The notes beneath the pieces were generated by a model. The model searched no databases and was not told the origin of the DNA. It was given only the letters and a program-made list of their open reading frames with translations. From positions 1 to 62,492 of the forward strand of contig JANQRE010000037.1 of NCBI GenBank assembly GCA_028284705.1: 62,492 nt of DNA, given 5' to 3'. The first letter of the stretch is position 1, and each line of letters opens with the position of its first letter. This document shows, piece after piece, positions 1-8,398 of the stretch. This DNA comes from Paracoccaceae bacterium. GTDB taxonomy: Bacteria; Pseudomonadota; Alphaproteobacteria; Rhodobacterales; Rhodobacteraceae. Both the position numbers and the translations under genes were made by a program.

Positions 1-676
1 GATCCCGCGCTGGCAGGTGATCACCCAGAGCACCTGCCTGGATAAGCACCGGCTTTTCGTCGCGATCCAGATGCCCCAACGCCTGTTCGCCTGACCAGAG
101 CCACCGCACCGGTCGCGCCGCCCCCTCTCCGACGCAAACCAGATCGCCGAGGCGCAGCTCTTCAACCGGCCGGTTGCCGTCCGGCGTCGAAATCAGCGTT
201 CCGGTCGCAAAACAGGCCGGGATCGATCCGGAGTTTGGTGAGCTCTGTGCATAATAGGTCGATCCGCCATCGTCGGATTGCAGCGACTGGTTTTCGCCAA
301 ACGAACCGGCATCGGTGCTCGTCATGCCGCTGGCGGGTCCCTCCGTCGCGGTGACCGTGTTGTCCAAATAGGAAATGAACTGCTGAACGTTCCCGTCACC
401 ATCCACCAAAGCCACGGCATCGTCGGGGTACAGATTGCCGGTCGGGTCGGAGCCCCCGTCATCAAATCCCGGCGTCGAGGCATCAATGACATAGACATCA
501 TGCCCGCCCATCGTCCCGGTCGACGATCCGAGCGGGAACGACTTATAGATCGTCCCGTCGCTCATATAGATATGCACCAAATATCCCGAAGGGTCGGTGC
601 CAGCAGGCAGCGCAACCTCGATAAATTCTTCCGAGGTGTCGCCGTAAGGCTGGAACTCGGAAATGTAGCCAGCCAT
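1..676 (-). CDS. Hint-domain secreted protein, partial (C-terminus outside window)
   Basis: The gene starts at an ATG at 676 with a purine-rich stretch just upstream and runs off the left edge, so about 225 residues are visible. The first part (MAGYISEFQPYGDTSEEFIE...) resembles a lamin-tail-like beta domain. From about residue 165 the pattern PACFATGTLISTPDGNRPVE, then LRLGDLV and RPVRWLW, is the start of a Hint (hedgehog/intein) domain of the kind common in large secreted proteins of Rhodobacteraceae. The Cys in PACFATG would be the autoprocessing nucleophile. No Sec signal peptide is visible; related proteins often leave by type I secretion, which is inference here. The remaining Hint motifs lie outside the window. 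Confidence 0.8.
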   Translation of the reverse strand, partial: MAGYISEFQPYGDTSEEFIEVALPAGTDPSGYLVHIYMSDGTIYKSFPLGSSTGTMGGHDVYVIDASTPGFDDGGSDPTGNLYPDDAVALVDGDGNVQQFISYLDNTVTATEGPASGMTSTDAGSFGENQSLQSDDGGSTYYAQSSPNSGSIPACFATGTLISTPDGNRPVEELRLGDLVCVGEGAARPVRWLWSGEQALGHLDRDEKPVLIQAGALGDHLPARD

Positions 677-882
677 CCAAAAGCTCCGTCAGATATCTCG
701 GGTGAGCTATGTAGCGGGGACTTAAAAATATGCCAAAAAGCCTCGGGAATTCTGACTAAAACTTTACTCAATCCGTTTCAGAGTGGTTCTCATGAACCCC
801 GACGGCTCATGGTTCTGCGCTCGCCATATCGTGACGCCTTGTCACTCTTGGCCCCGCCGCGTCTCCCCGATAAAATTGCCGC

Positions 883-1236
883 ATGAGTCCAACGCTCCGC
901 CTGTGTCTTGCTGTCCTGTTCTCAGCCCTGATCGTCAGCCTTTCAGCGGCGCAAGGTCTGATGCGTGGACCGGCGGAATATGGGCAGTCCACCATTGTGA
1001 TCTGTACGGGCCATGGTCTGGAGCAACTGACACTTGATCACACCGGCGCACCTGTCGAGAAGACCCCCGATTGCCCCGACACCAGCGTGACCGCCCTCCA
1101 CACCGGCGTTCTGGTGCCGCTCGGCGTTGTGATCGGGATGGTTTCCCAACTCGATCCGGTCGCGATGGCGAGCCTTGCTTTGCCGAAACTGGACAATGGG
1201 GCAAAGCAGCCCCGCGCGCCGCCTTGGGCCATTTGA
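883..1236 (+). CDS. DUF2946-like small exported protein, copper-associated
   Basis: A 117-residue protein with an N-terminal hydrophobic segment (residues about 5-24) that could be a signal peptide or anchor. It has a CTGHG motif near residue 41, a second Cys at about 64, a hydrophobic segment around 75-88 and a C-terminus ending RAPPWAI. This layout (Cys-containing loop after a signal segment, C-terminal RAPP-like end) matches the small DUF2946-type proteins often found beside copper chaperones. It sits 42 bp upstream of a PCuAC gene on the same strand, so the two are probably co-transcribed. The function is not established; a role in copper handling is inferred from position. Confidence 0.6.
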   Translation: MSPTLRLCLAVLFSALIVSLSAAQGLMRGPAEYGQSTIVICTGHGLEQLTLDHTGAPVEKTPDCPDTSVTALHTGVLVPLGVVIGMVSQLDPVAMASLALPKLDNGAKQPRAPPWAI

Positions 1237-1278
1237 CCGCAGAAACCCTACGTCAAAACCCAATCGGAATTCTCTGAA

Positions 1279-1779
1279 ATGAAACGCAAAATCCTGTTTG
1301 CAGCCGTGGCTGCTCTGACCGCTATGTCATCGCCTCTCTTTGCCGGCGATGCGAAAATCATGATCCACGACCCCTATGCCCGCGCCTCAGGCCCCTCCGC
1401 CAAGGCAGGTGCGGCATTTATGGAGGTGATGAATATGGGCTCCGAGCCCGATCGCCTGATCGCTGCCACATCCGAAATCTCCAAAGTGACCCAACTCCAC
1501 ACGCATCAGGAAGATGGCGATGGGGTCATGAAAATGATCCATGTCGAGGAGGGTTTTGAAATCCCCGCCGGCGAGACGCTGATGCTCATGCGTGGCGGTA
1601 AACACGTGATGTTCATGGGGCTCAATGATCCGATGGAGCAGGGCGAGACCGTCAAAGTGACGCTAACCTTTGAGAAGGCTGGCGATATCGAGGTCGAGAT
1701 CCCCGTCGATCTGGAGCGTAAAGCTGAAACGGGTCACAGTCACAGTGATCACAGCTCCCACGGGTCTCACTCCAACTGA
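1279..1779 (+). CDS. Periplasmic copper chaperone PCu(A)C
   Basis: This 166-residue protein has a signal peptide ending at SSPLFAG (about residue 23) and the copper-binding pattern of the PCuAC family: His74 and His76, Met84 and Met86, then His109-x-Met111 in GGKHVMFMGL. Family members bind Cu(I) in the periplasm and supply the CuA or CuB site of cytochrome c oxidase. The last fifteen or so residues are a His/Ser-rich tail (GHSHSDHSSHGSHSN), a probable extra metal-binding site. The 3' end overlaps the convergent sirtuin gene by 13 bp. No clear Shine-Dalgarno sequence precedes the ATG. Confidence 0.9.
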   Translation: MKRKILFAAVAALTAMSSPLFAGDAKIMIHDPYARASGPSAKAGAAFMEVMNMGSEPDRLIAATSEISKVTQLHTHQEDGDGVMKMIHVEEGFEIPAGETLMLMRGGKHVMFMGLNDPMEQGETVKVTLTFEKAGDIEVEIPVDLERKAETGHSHSDHSSHGSHSN

Positions 1780-2489
1780 GCCAGATAGCTTTCGGTCCAG
1801 GCGGGCACGACTTCGCTCGCCGGACCATAGTGCCCTTGGGTGAAATCGCTGGCCGTCTCTGACGGTTCAAGATTGATCTCAAGCGTCTCTGCTCCAAAAG
1901 CCCGTGCCTCCGCCGCGAAGCCTGCCGCCGGATAGACGGTGCCCGACGTGCCGATGGCCACGAACATGGCGCAATGCGAGAGGGCTGCGTAAATCTCCTC
2001 CATGAAGATCGGCATCTCGCCAAACCAGACGATATCCGGGCGGGTCGCAGGCGCTTCGCAGGAGGGGCAGGGGTCGTCTGCACGCATCTCCAAGGGCGCG
2101 TCAAACCGGTGATCGCAGGCCGCACAACGGGCGCGGCGCAGCGCCCCATGCATATGCCAGACGGATTTTGACCCCGCCCGCTCATGCAGATCGTCCACGT
2201 TTTGCGTGACCAGCATCATGCGCGGGCCCAACCGGGCCTCAAGCTCCGCCAGCGCTTTGTGAGCCGCGTTTGGCGCAGCCTCGGCGGCATTTTTGCGCCG
2301 CGCATTGTAGAATTCATGCACCTTGCCCGGGTCCGCCGCGAAGCCCTCGGGCGTTGCCACGTCTTCCAGATCATACTTGGTCCAAAGGCCGCCCTTGTCC
2401 CGAAATGTGCCAAGCCCGCTTTCCGCCGAGACGCCCGCGCCCGTCAAAATGACCAGTTCCGGCGTATCTCTTGGGGATTGTTTGATCAT
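1767..2489 (-). CDS. cobB: NAD-dependent protein deacylase (sirtuin, CobB-like)
   Basis: A 240-residue sirtuin. It has the NAD-binding GAGVSAESGLGTFR motif near the N-terminus, TQNVDDLHERAGS, the catalytic His in HMHG, and two CxxC-type pairs (CAAC and CPSC) that would hold zinc. The segment HEFYNARR contains the Tyr-x-x-Arg pair that in class III sirtuins (SIRT5, E. coli CobB) recognises succinyl or malonyl groups, so desuccinylase activity is likely beside deacetylase activity. It acts on cytoplasmic protein lysines. Its 3' end runs 13 bp into the convergent copper chaperone gene. Confidence 0.92.
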   Translation of the reverse strand: MIKQSPRDTPELVILTGAGVSAESGLGTFRDKGGLWTKYDLEDVATPEGFAADPGKVHEFYNARRKNAAEAAPNAAHKALAELEARLGPRMMLVTQNVDDLHERAGSKSVWHMHGALRRARCAACDHRFDAPLEMRADDPCPSCEAPATRPDIVWFGEMPIFMEEIYAALSHCAMFVAIGTSGTVYPAAGFAAEARAFGAETLEINLEPSETASDFTQGHYGPASEVVPAWTESYLAQLE

Positions 2490-2577
2490 TTTTCGAAGAA
2501 TACCTCACTTTTGAACAATGGCGTCTTGTCTTTTTTGAATCGGTGACGTTAACGTTACGACAGCTGGGGAGCTATTC

Positions 2578-3039
2578 GTGACGACTCGTATTTTGTTTGT
2601 CTGTATGGGCAACATTTGCCGTTCGCCATTGGCGGAAGGCCTGATGCGGCACCATGCTGAAACAATCGGCCTGAAGGTCGAGATTGACAGCGCCGGGACG
2701 GGGTCCTGGCATATCGGCGATCCGCCTGATGCGCGGGCCATCGTGGCCGCGCGGGGCCGCGGGATCGAGATTTCCGCGCAACGGGCCCGCGTCGCCCGGC
2801 CAGGGGACTTCACCGATTTCTCGCTGATCATTGCGATGGATCGCAGCACCGTTGACGAGTTGGAGATCGTGCGCCCCTTCGGCAATGAAACGCCCATCAA
2901 ACTGCTCAGCGACTTTTATGAGGGCGATCCGATAGACGTGCCTGACCCCTATTATTCAGGCAAGTTCGAGCCGGTGCTCGAGCTGATCGAAAAAGCCTTG
3001 CCTCAACTCACCGAAGAGCTTCAGGCCGCTCTGCAATAG
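2578..3039 (+). CDS. Low-molecular-weight protein-tyrosine phosphatase
   Basis: A 153-residue protein starting at a GTG with a GGGGA ribosome-binding site about 8 bp upstream. The P-loop VCMGNICRSP contains the CX5R signature (Cys9, Arg15), and the late segment DPYYSG supplies the general-acid Asp followed by two tyrosines typical of the family. Such enzymes dephosphorylate phosphotyrosine, often on exopolysaccharide kinases, or act as arsenate reductase-like enzymes; nothing nearby decides between these. The 3' end overlaps a convergent small lipoprotein gene by 19 bp. Confidence 0.9.
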   Translation: MTTRILFVCMGNICRSPLAEGLMRHHAETIGLKVEIDSAGTGSWHIGDPPDARAIVAARGRGIEISAQRARVARPGDFTDFSLIIAMDRSTVDELEIVRPFGNETPIKLLSDFYEGDPIDVPDPYYSGKFEPVLELIEKALPQLTEELQAALQ

Positions 3040-3368
3040 GCCCGAGCGGTCTCTGCATAGTTCTTGTAGCGATCCCAGAACGCTTCATGGCTGGCATTGT
3101 CCGATTGGCGGATTTCCTGGGCCCGGTGCGGATCGTCATAGAAGGTGACTGCCAGTCTTTGATCGGGCCCCGTCAGGGTCAAATCCGCCGCTTGCTGCAC
3201 GCAGGAACATAAAGCAGGGTTCGCCGCCCGCCTGTCCGATCCGTTGCAGGCGCGCTCAATGATCCCATTTCCCGAGGCCGCCCGGGTGACATTCACCTTC
3301 TTGGAAGAAGAGGACCCGCCACATCCCACCAAAGCGGCGACACATAGCCAGCACAATACATACCGCAT
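3021..3368 (-). CDS. Small hypothetical lipoprotein
   Basis: I start the gene at the ATG at 3368 (115 residues) rather than at an upstream in-frame ATG, because MRYVLCWLCVAALVGCGGSS is a clean lipoprotein signal peptide with a lipobox (LVGC) and TAAGG lies just upstream. The mature part has four more cysteines, including a CSC pair, and ends TARAYCRAA, suggesting disulfides in the periplasm. I do not recognise a characterised family. It overlaps the convergent phosphatase gene by 19 bp at the 3' end. Confidence 0.65.
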   Translation of the reverse strand: MRYVLCWLCVAALVGCGGSSSSKKVNVTRAASGNGIIERACNGSDRRAANPALCSCVQQAADLTLTGPDQRLAVTFYDDPHRAQEIRQSDNASHEAFWDRYKNYAETARAYCRAA

Positions 3369-3485
3369 GACCTTACCCTGTTTCTGCTCGAGCCTATCTT
3401 GGTCTTGCGCCCTAAAATGACGAAAGCCGCGGCGAATTTCAATCGCCACGGCTTCACATCTTCTTGGAAACTGCTTCGGTCCGGC

Positions 3486-3794
3486 TCAGTATTCTTCGAC
3501 AGACACAACCGAGCGGGTCGGATCAGCGGAGCCCCGCGCCGTTTCCAGCAGCGGTGAGCGGCACTTGGCAAACACCCAGCCCTGACAGACGCGGTAATCG
3601 ACCGTGTTGGCATCGGAATAGGGGCTGGTGCGCGCAAAGCCCGACCCGTTATTGGCGCGGAAATTAATCGGTGCTGTAAAGGACGCACCCGGGACCGTGT
3701 GTTTGCCGACATGGGTGTGCGCGTACTTCGACTGATCACCGGCAGAGGCAGAGGTGGTGGCCAGCAGAAGAGCAGCAATTGCAAGGCGATACAT
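3486..3794 (-). CDS. Small secreted hypothetical protein
   Basis: The start at 3794 is preferred over an earlier in-frame ATG because MYRLAIAALLLATTSASAG is a typical signal peptide and AAGGAAG precedes it at good spacing. The mature protein is about 83 residues with two cysteines (CQGWVFAKC), which may form a disulfide loop. No family is recognised. It lies 117 bp upstream of the lipoprotein gene on the same strand. About 220 bp of AT-richer sequence without visible genes separates it from the toxin gene. Confidence 0.6.
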   Translation of the reverse strand: MYRLAIAALLLATTSASAGDQSKYAHTHVGKHTVPGASFTAPINFRANNGSGFARTSPYSDANTVDYRVCQGWVFAKCRSPLLETARGSADPTRSVVSVEEY

Positions 3795-4013
3795 TGTGAA
3801 CTTCCTTTGGAGGGTTACTTGGCAGAACAGGGGGCCATGATTGATGTTTGGCGAGATTACGTCAAGTTTGTGGCAGTCTCGGCCACATTTTCGCTCAATT
3901 CCGCAGGTCAAACCGCTTGCATTAACCTTAATTGTGAACCCATTGGAAACATTGCCACATTTTTGCCCGATTTCAGGTGATTCTGGCGACGGTCTCGCCG
4001 CGGTGGATCGGCG

Positions 4014-4388
4014 TCACTCCGCCGCCTTGCGCAACCACTCCGCCAGATCGCCCTCATCGACACGTCCCTGTGCCACGTCAACGATCAGTGGGCCGATCTG
4101 GTCGAAGGCCAAGTGCAGCTCAATGCCATTGAGTTCAAGTGCCACCACAGTGCATTCATAGGCCGTCCGCTTATTGGCATCGTTGAAGAAATGTCCGGTG
4201 GCAATCGCCACTGCATAGGCCGCGGCCAGATCGAATTCGTCCCCGATCATGCCATAGGCCAAGCGGTTCTCGACCCGCGCCAAAGCACTGTCGAGAGACT
4301 TGTCCGAAGCAAGCCCCTGCAACTCGCCCGGATTGAGCACAGCATCGTGGATCGCGATGACAAGCTCCGTCGACAAAAGACGGAACAT
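4014..4388 (-). CDS. doc: Doc-type toxin (Fic/DOC fold, death on curing)
   Basis: A 124-residue protein with the Fic/Doc motif HFFNDANKRTA (His66, Phe68, Asp70, Asn72-Lys73-Arg74), the same position and form as in phage P1 Doc. Doc proteins phosphorylate elongation factor Tu and stop translation. The ATG follows the antitoxin stop codon directly (TAG then ATG, no spacer), so the pair is translationally coupled. Length is normal for the family and the catalytic residues are intact, so it should be an active toxin held in check by the neighbouring Phd-like protein. Confidence 0.9.
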   Translation of the reverse strand: MFRLLSTELVIAIHDAVLNPGELQGLASDKSLDSALARVENRLAYGMIGDEFDLAAAYAVAIATGHFFNDANKRTAYECTVVALELNGIELHLAFDQIGPLIVDVAQGRVDEGDLAEWLRKAAE

Positions 4389-4640
4389 CTATTTGTCTTT
4401 CAGATAGTCCAGAACCGGCTGATCAATCTCGCGCCGCCTCTCAAGCACAGCCATGACCTCTTCCATCGTCGCATGGCGATGCTCACCGGGGTCTTTCACC
4501 GCGTTCGCAGGCACGAAATACCCCACGACTTTCGAGTTCTTCAGCACCGCCACTGGTTTCCCATTCGCGCGGTCGAGCACTTTCTGCGGCTCGCGCATCT
4601 CGGTCATGGTCGCGATCTGGTTGGTGAGAAGACGTGTCAT
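4389..4640 (-). CDS. phd: Phd/YefM-type antitoxin
   Basis: An 83-residue protein whose first half (LLTNQIATMTEMREPQKVLD, then GKPVAVLKNSKVVGYFVP) is the Phd/YefM DNA-binding dimer fold, with a charged C-terminal tail that would wrap the Doc toxin. Members repress their own operon, more strongly in complex with the toxin. A 10-bp direct repeat lies 14-35 bp upstream of the start codon and is a candidate operator. The gene is the first of a two-gene operon with doc. Confidence 0.87.
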   Translation of the reverse strand: MTRLLTNQIATMTEMREPQKVLDRANGKPVAVLKNSKVVGYFVPANAVKDPGEHRHATMEEVMAVLERRREIDQPVLDYLKDK

Positions 4641-4653
4641 AGGATACCCTTTC

Positions 4654-4675
4654 TAATATACATCATAATATACAT
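4654..4675 (-). promoter_or_regulatory. Candidate operator of phd-doc: direct repeat of a 10-mer
   Basis: On the plus strand TAATATACAT occurs at 4654-4663 and again at 4666-4675, a spacing of 12 bp, in an otherwise AT-rich stretch just upstream of the antitoxin start. Two closely spaced sites on nearly the same helix face are what a Phd-type dimer-of-dimers repressor would bind. The repeat is seen directly; the role is inferred from position. Confidence 0.6.
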
Positions 4676-4725
4676 TAAAACATATATTTCGCAATAGGGC
4701 GGGCTTTGCGCCGCCTCACACGTAG

Positions 4726-4745
4726 GGTGCGTGATCTCACGCACC
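4726..4745. repeat. Short palindrome, GTAGGGTG-type (REP-like)
   Basis: GGTGCGTGA, two bases, then TCACGCACC form a perfect 9-bp inverted repeat preceded by GTAG. A second element with the same lead (GTAGGGTG) and the same layout but a different stem lies at 8399-8419. Such short palindromes are often scattered in bacterial genomes; copy number cannot be judged from this window. Confidence 0.55.
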
Positions 4746-4963
4746 GCCCAAGGAAATCACCCGAAAGACAGACCTCACCTACTTGCCCCCGGCGCGGAAT
4801 CAAGGCCGAAGGCCGCCGCGCCAGCGACCGGCCGCCCCCTCGGGCGGTCGCTTTTGTTGCCGTTGCGCGCAGCGGGTAGGGAGGATGTATTTGGCCACTA
4901 TGAAAGTACAGAGCAGGACCGTCGTTGCGACCACCCGCGGCCGGTCACTTGCGCTAAGTAGCA

Positions 4964-6316
4964 CTAGGTATCGACGCTTGATGGCAATTCAGGTGACTCA
5001 GTTGGAACAGGTTCCGCAGATAATAAGTCGCTAAGCCACCCCCTGAAATTTTCTAACGTGAGGTCGGAAGGCCAAGTTCCAAAGAAATGGTTTAGGCCAA
5101 GTCCCAACGTTCCAACGCATCCGGCCCCAAACGCGGTTCCTGCCGCTTTCAGGGCACTTTGCGTAAATAGCCCGGCCACGGTTTTTCCGCGCGCTTCCTT
5201 CAGCGTTGCTTCCAGAACTGCAACTTTGGAATTCAGCTCTTGGATCTTTGCGGCGAGTTGTTCTGCTTTCTTCTCAGCTTCTTTGTTGCTTCTGATTACT
5301 TTGGCTATGGCCCGAAATGTATTCGGCAGCTCATGCAAGTGTTCCAGTGGTTCTGGGAGGCAGTTGGCTGGTGCGTCCTTGCAATAGCGATCAATTGCCT
5401 GATCAATTGTTGCCGCCATCCCCTCGGCGGAGAGTGCAGAAAACTCGGGGTTTTGCATCAACTTCTTTACATGCTCAATCAATTCTTGCCGGTCGAGTTC
5501 TGGAACTGAGTCGGGGCGCTTGAGATTATTGTCTGCGTGGTAATCCGCTTCAATCTCCCGAATTCGATCGGCGACCCGTGCGACTCCGGCGTTCCAATCA
5601 GCGTCCGAAATCTCTACAGCCAATCGTCGCTGCAACTCCCACTCTAGGGGTCTTCCCTCCATAAGCCCTTGGAGCCAGCCGGTCCAGAAACCCCAATCGC
5701 GATCATTCGACAACGGGGACGCCAACCAGTTTTCCCACAGTTCGTCTTGCTGATGCGATCTCGGGCCAAAGTGCCAAATGGGAACCGTGTGAAAAGCCCT
5801 GAGACTATTGGCCCCAGCTTCTCTCTGGGCATCGAGCAGTTCGCGTTCAGCCATTAAAACCTGCGCCAGCACCGAATTCTCTATCGGCGAAAGGTCAATG
5901 GAGTCCCTGACATACTCAGCGGGCGACTCAAGTATCAAAGTGTGTCCCTTGTCCATGGCTTGTGCTGCAAGAGCTGCCAACTGAGATGCGCGTGCCGCGG
6001 CATCTCCCGGATGGTCAACAATTGCAGCTTTGATCCCCAAAACACGCACTATCTCGCGTTGGCCGGTAGCTTCAGGCCAGACAGTCGAAACCAATACGGT
6101 CAGAAGAGCGCGCATAGAAGATAGTATGGCCGCTAGTTGTTCGACTGACGCATTGTCTTTTGAGATTTGCGCTACAAGGCTTGGACAAATTCTTATCGCC
6201 AGTCGACATGCGAGTATGACGCAAATAATCTGGTTTTGTCCACGAAGCCAAGACAAAAAGGCCTCGCGTTTGGTAAGCCAGTCCTTTAAGTCATCCAGCT
6301 CATCTTCATGCACCAT
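4964..6316 (-). CDS. Hypothetical protein with Trp-rich motif, coiled coil and C-terminal membrane segment
   Basis: A 450-residue protein of unknown function. Residues 205-224 carry a striking motif (DRDWGFWTGWLQGLMEGRPL) which I associate with uncharacterised alphaproteobacterial proteins. Hydrophobic helices lie near residues 29-50 and 66-80. A charged stretch at about 345-378 (KEAEKKAEQLAAKIQELN and on) looks like a coiled coil, followed by a hydrophobic Gly/Ala-rich segment at 388-412 that could cross the membrane. Base composition is visibly lower in GC than lepA next door. The start has only a weak ribosome-binding site. With phd-doc on one side and an orphan HEPN gene beyond lepA, it may be part of an accessory insertion; a defence role is only a guess. 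Confidence 0.6.
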   Translation of the reverse strand: MVHEDELDDLKDWLTKREAFLSWLRGQNQIICVILACRLAIRICPSLVAQISKDNASVEQLAAILSSMRALLTVLVSTVWPEATGQREIVRVLGIKAAIVDHPGDAAARASQLAALAAQAMDKGHTLILESPAEYVRDSIDLSPIENSVLAQVLMAERELLDAQREAGANSLRAFHTVPIWHFGPRSHQQDELWENWLASPLSNDRDWGFWTGWLQGLMEGRPLEWELQRRLAVEISDADWNAGVARVADRIREIEADYHADNNLKRPDSVPELDRQELIEHVKKLMQNPEFSALSAEGMAATIDQAIDRYCKDAPANCLPEPLEHLHELPNTFRAIAKVIRSNKEAEKKAEQLAAKIQELNSKVAVLEATLKEARGKTVAGLFTQSALKAAGTAFGAGCVGTLGLGLNHFFGTWPSDLTLENFRGWLSDLLSAEPVPTESPELPSSVDT

Positions 6317-6475
6317 TGGAGTCCATACTGCATCAGTCAGTCCTGATGGACAATCCTGTTCCGGCTAGCCTTGCTTGGCGCTGTCCGTGGCACCAGCAAG
6401 GCCCCCAGAGGTTCTCAAGTTGTCATGATGCACGCTCCCCTTGCCAACCCCCCAAAACCCCTACATATCAGCGCT

Positions 6476-8287
6476 ATGACACCGCTCGACAAGATCCGCA
6501 ATTTCTCCATTGTCGCCCATATCGACCACGGCAAATCGACCCTGGCCGACCGGCTTATTCAGGAGACCAACACCGTCGCCGACCGCGATATGAAAGAGCA
6601 GATGCTCGACAGCATGGATATCGAGCGCGAGCGGGGCATCACCATCAAGGCCAACACGGTGCGGATCGACTATACGGCCAATGACGGCGAAAACTACGTG
6701 CTCAACCTCATCGACACGCCCGGCCACGTGGATTTCGCCTATGAGGTCTCCCGCTCTATGCGCGCCGTCGAAGGCTCGCTGCTGGTCGTCGATTCAACCC
6801 AAGGCGTCGAGGCGCAGACGCTCGCCAATGTCTACCAGGCCATCGACGCCGACCATGAAATCGTGCCGGTGTTCAACAAGATCGACCTGCCCGCCTCCGA
6901 CATCGACCGCGTGGCCGAGCAGGTGGAGGATGTCATCGGCATCGACGCTTCCGGCGCCATCCCCGTCTCCGCCAAAACCGGCGAGGGGATCCGCGACACG
7001 CTGGAAGCCATCGTCACGCAACTGCCCGCGCCCAAAGGCAACCCCGACGCGCCCCTCAAAGCCATGCTCGTGGACTCATGGTACGACGCCTATCTCGGCG
7101 TCATCGTCCTCATCCGCGTCATCGACGGCTCCCTCAAAAAGGGCGAGCGCATCAAGATGCTCTCTAACGGCTCCACCCACCACGTAGACCGCATCGGCGT
7201 CTTCAAGCCCGAAATGGAGCCCATCGACGCGCTCGGCCCCGGCGAGATCGGCTTTCTCACCGCCTCCATCAAGCAAGTCCGCGACACCCGCGTCGGCGAC
7301 ACGATCACCCATGACAAAAAGGAGGTCACCCCACTCCCGGGCTTCAAACCCGCCCAACCCGTCGTCTTCTGCGGCCTCTTCCCCGTGGACTCCGCCCAGT
7401 TCGAAGATCTGCGCGACGCCATCGAGAAACTCGCCCTCAACGACGCCTCCTTCAGCTATGAAATGGAAACCTCCGCCGCGCTGGGCTTCGGCTTCCGCTG
7501 CGGCTTCCTCGGCCTCCTCCACCTCGAGGTCATCCGCGACCGCATCGAGCGCGAATATGACATCGAACTGATCACCACCGCGCCTTCCGTGATCTACCAC
7601 GTCTACATGCGCGCCAAGGACGGCGAGGCGCCCGAGATGATCGAGCTTCACAACCCCGCCGACATGCCCGACCTCACCTTCGTCGACCTCCTCGAAGAGC
7701 CACGTATCAAGGCCACCATCCTCGTCCCCGACGAGTATCTCGGCGATGTCCTGAAACTCTGCCAGGACCGCCGCGGCATCCAGCTCGACCTCACCTATGC
7801 CGGCACCCGCGCGATGGTCGTCTACGACCTGCCCCTCAACGAGGTCGTCTTCGATTTCTACGACCGCCTGAAATCCGTGACCAAAGGCTATGCCAGCTTC
7901 GATTACCAGATGGAGGGCTACCGCGAGGACACCCTCGTCAAGATGCAGATCCTGGTGAATGACGAGCCCGTCGACGCGCTCTCCGTCATGGTCCACCGCG
8001 ACCGGGCCGAGCAGCGCGGTCGTGCCATGTGCGAGAAGCTCAAGGACCTCATCCCCCGCCACATGTTCAAAATCCCCATCCAGGCCGCCATCGGAGGCCG
8101 CATCATCGCCCGCGAAACCCTCGCCGCCCTGCGCAAGGACGTGACCGCGAAATGCTACGGCGGCGACGCGACCCGGAAGAAGAAGCTCTTGGAGAAGCAG
8201 AAGGCCGGGAAAAAGAAGATGCGGCAGTTTGGGAAGGTGGATATTCCACAGGAAGCCTTTATTTCCGCACTTAAGATGGATAGCTGA
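6476..8287 (+). CDS. lepA: Elongation factor 4 (LepA, ribosome back-translocating GTPase)
   Basis: The start at 6476 gives a 603-residue protein beginning [20 protein letters not shown], the canonical LepA N-terminus; earlier in-frame ATGs would add an atypical leader. G1 is [10 protein letters not shown]2 lies in RERGITI, G3 is DTPGH and G4 is NKID. The C-terminal domain includes [19 protein letters not shown] and ends in a lysine-rich stretch typical of LepA. The protein binds stalled ribosomes and affects initiation and elongation under ionic stress. The stop codon sits in the loop of a strong hairpin. Neighbours on both sides look accessory, so lepA is probably monocistronic here. Confidence 0.97.
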   Translation: MTPLDKIRNFSIVAHIDHGKSTLADRLIQETNTVADRDMKEQMLDSMDIERERGITIKANTVRIDYTANDGENYVLNLIDTPGHVDFAYEVSRSMRAVEGSLLVVDSTQGVEAQTLANVYQAIDADHEIVPVFNKIDLPASDIDRVAEQVEDVIGIDASGAIPVSAKTGEGIRDTLEAIVTQLPAPKGNPDAPLKAMLVDSWYDAYLGVIVLIRVIDGSLKKGERIKMLSNGSTHHVDRIGVFKPEMEPIDALGPGEIGFLTASIKQVRDTRVGDTITHDKKEVTPLPGFKPAQPVVFCGLFPVDSAQFEDLRDAIEKLALNDASFSYEMETSAALGFGFRCGFLGLLHLEVIRDRIEREYDIELITTAPSVIYHVYMRAKDGEAPEMIELHNPADMPDLTFVDLLEEPRIKATILVPDEYLGDVLKLCQDRRGIQLDLTYAGTRAMVVYDLPLNEVVFDFYDRLKSVTKGYASFDYQMEGYREDTLVKMQILVNDEPVDALSVMVHRDRAEQRGRAMCEKLKDLIPRHMFKIPIQAAIGGRIIARETLAALRKDVTAKCYGGDATRKKKLLEKQKAGKKKMRQFGKVDIPQEAFISALKMDS

Positions 8288-8304
8288 AAGCTATCCATCT
8301 TAAG
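8270..8304 (+). terminator. Hairpin overlapping the lepA stop codon
   Basis: CTTAAGATGGATAGC (8270-8284) and GCTATCCATCTTAAG (8290-8304) form a perfect 15-bp stem with the 5-base loop TGAAA, and the lepA TGA stop codon (8285-8287) is in that loop. No run of T follows, so it may stabilise the mRNA 3' end or work with Rho rather than act as an intrinsic terminator. Confidence 0.65.
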
Positions 8305-8398
8305 GGTCGAGTGGGAGGCAGCTTTTGGCGCAGCCAAACGCGTTCCCACCCCGTGGAGCATCTGGGCGCACAGCCACAACCAAAACGCAACCCTGTAG

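Larger units (their letters stand above)
4641..4963. other. Gene-free spacer upstream of phd-doc
   Basis: This 323-bp stretch holds the phd-doc promoter and operator at one end, a perfect 9-bp hairpin at 4726-4745, and a GC-rich segment around 4820-4850 in which GCGACCGGCCGCCC faces GGGCGGTCGC. I see no credible coding region; reading frames here lack ribosome-binding sites and family resemblance. Confidence 0.6.

Noticed and set aside
6371-6475. Upstream in-frame start for lepA adding 35 residues
   Set aside because: The extra residues do not occur in LepA proteins and 6476 gives the canonical N-terminus.
7076-8062. Long minus-strand reading frame of 328 codons
   Set aside because: It lies wholly within lepA, is extremely Val/Asp/Glu/Gly-biased, and mirrors the codon pattern of the real gene.
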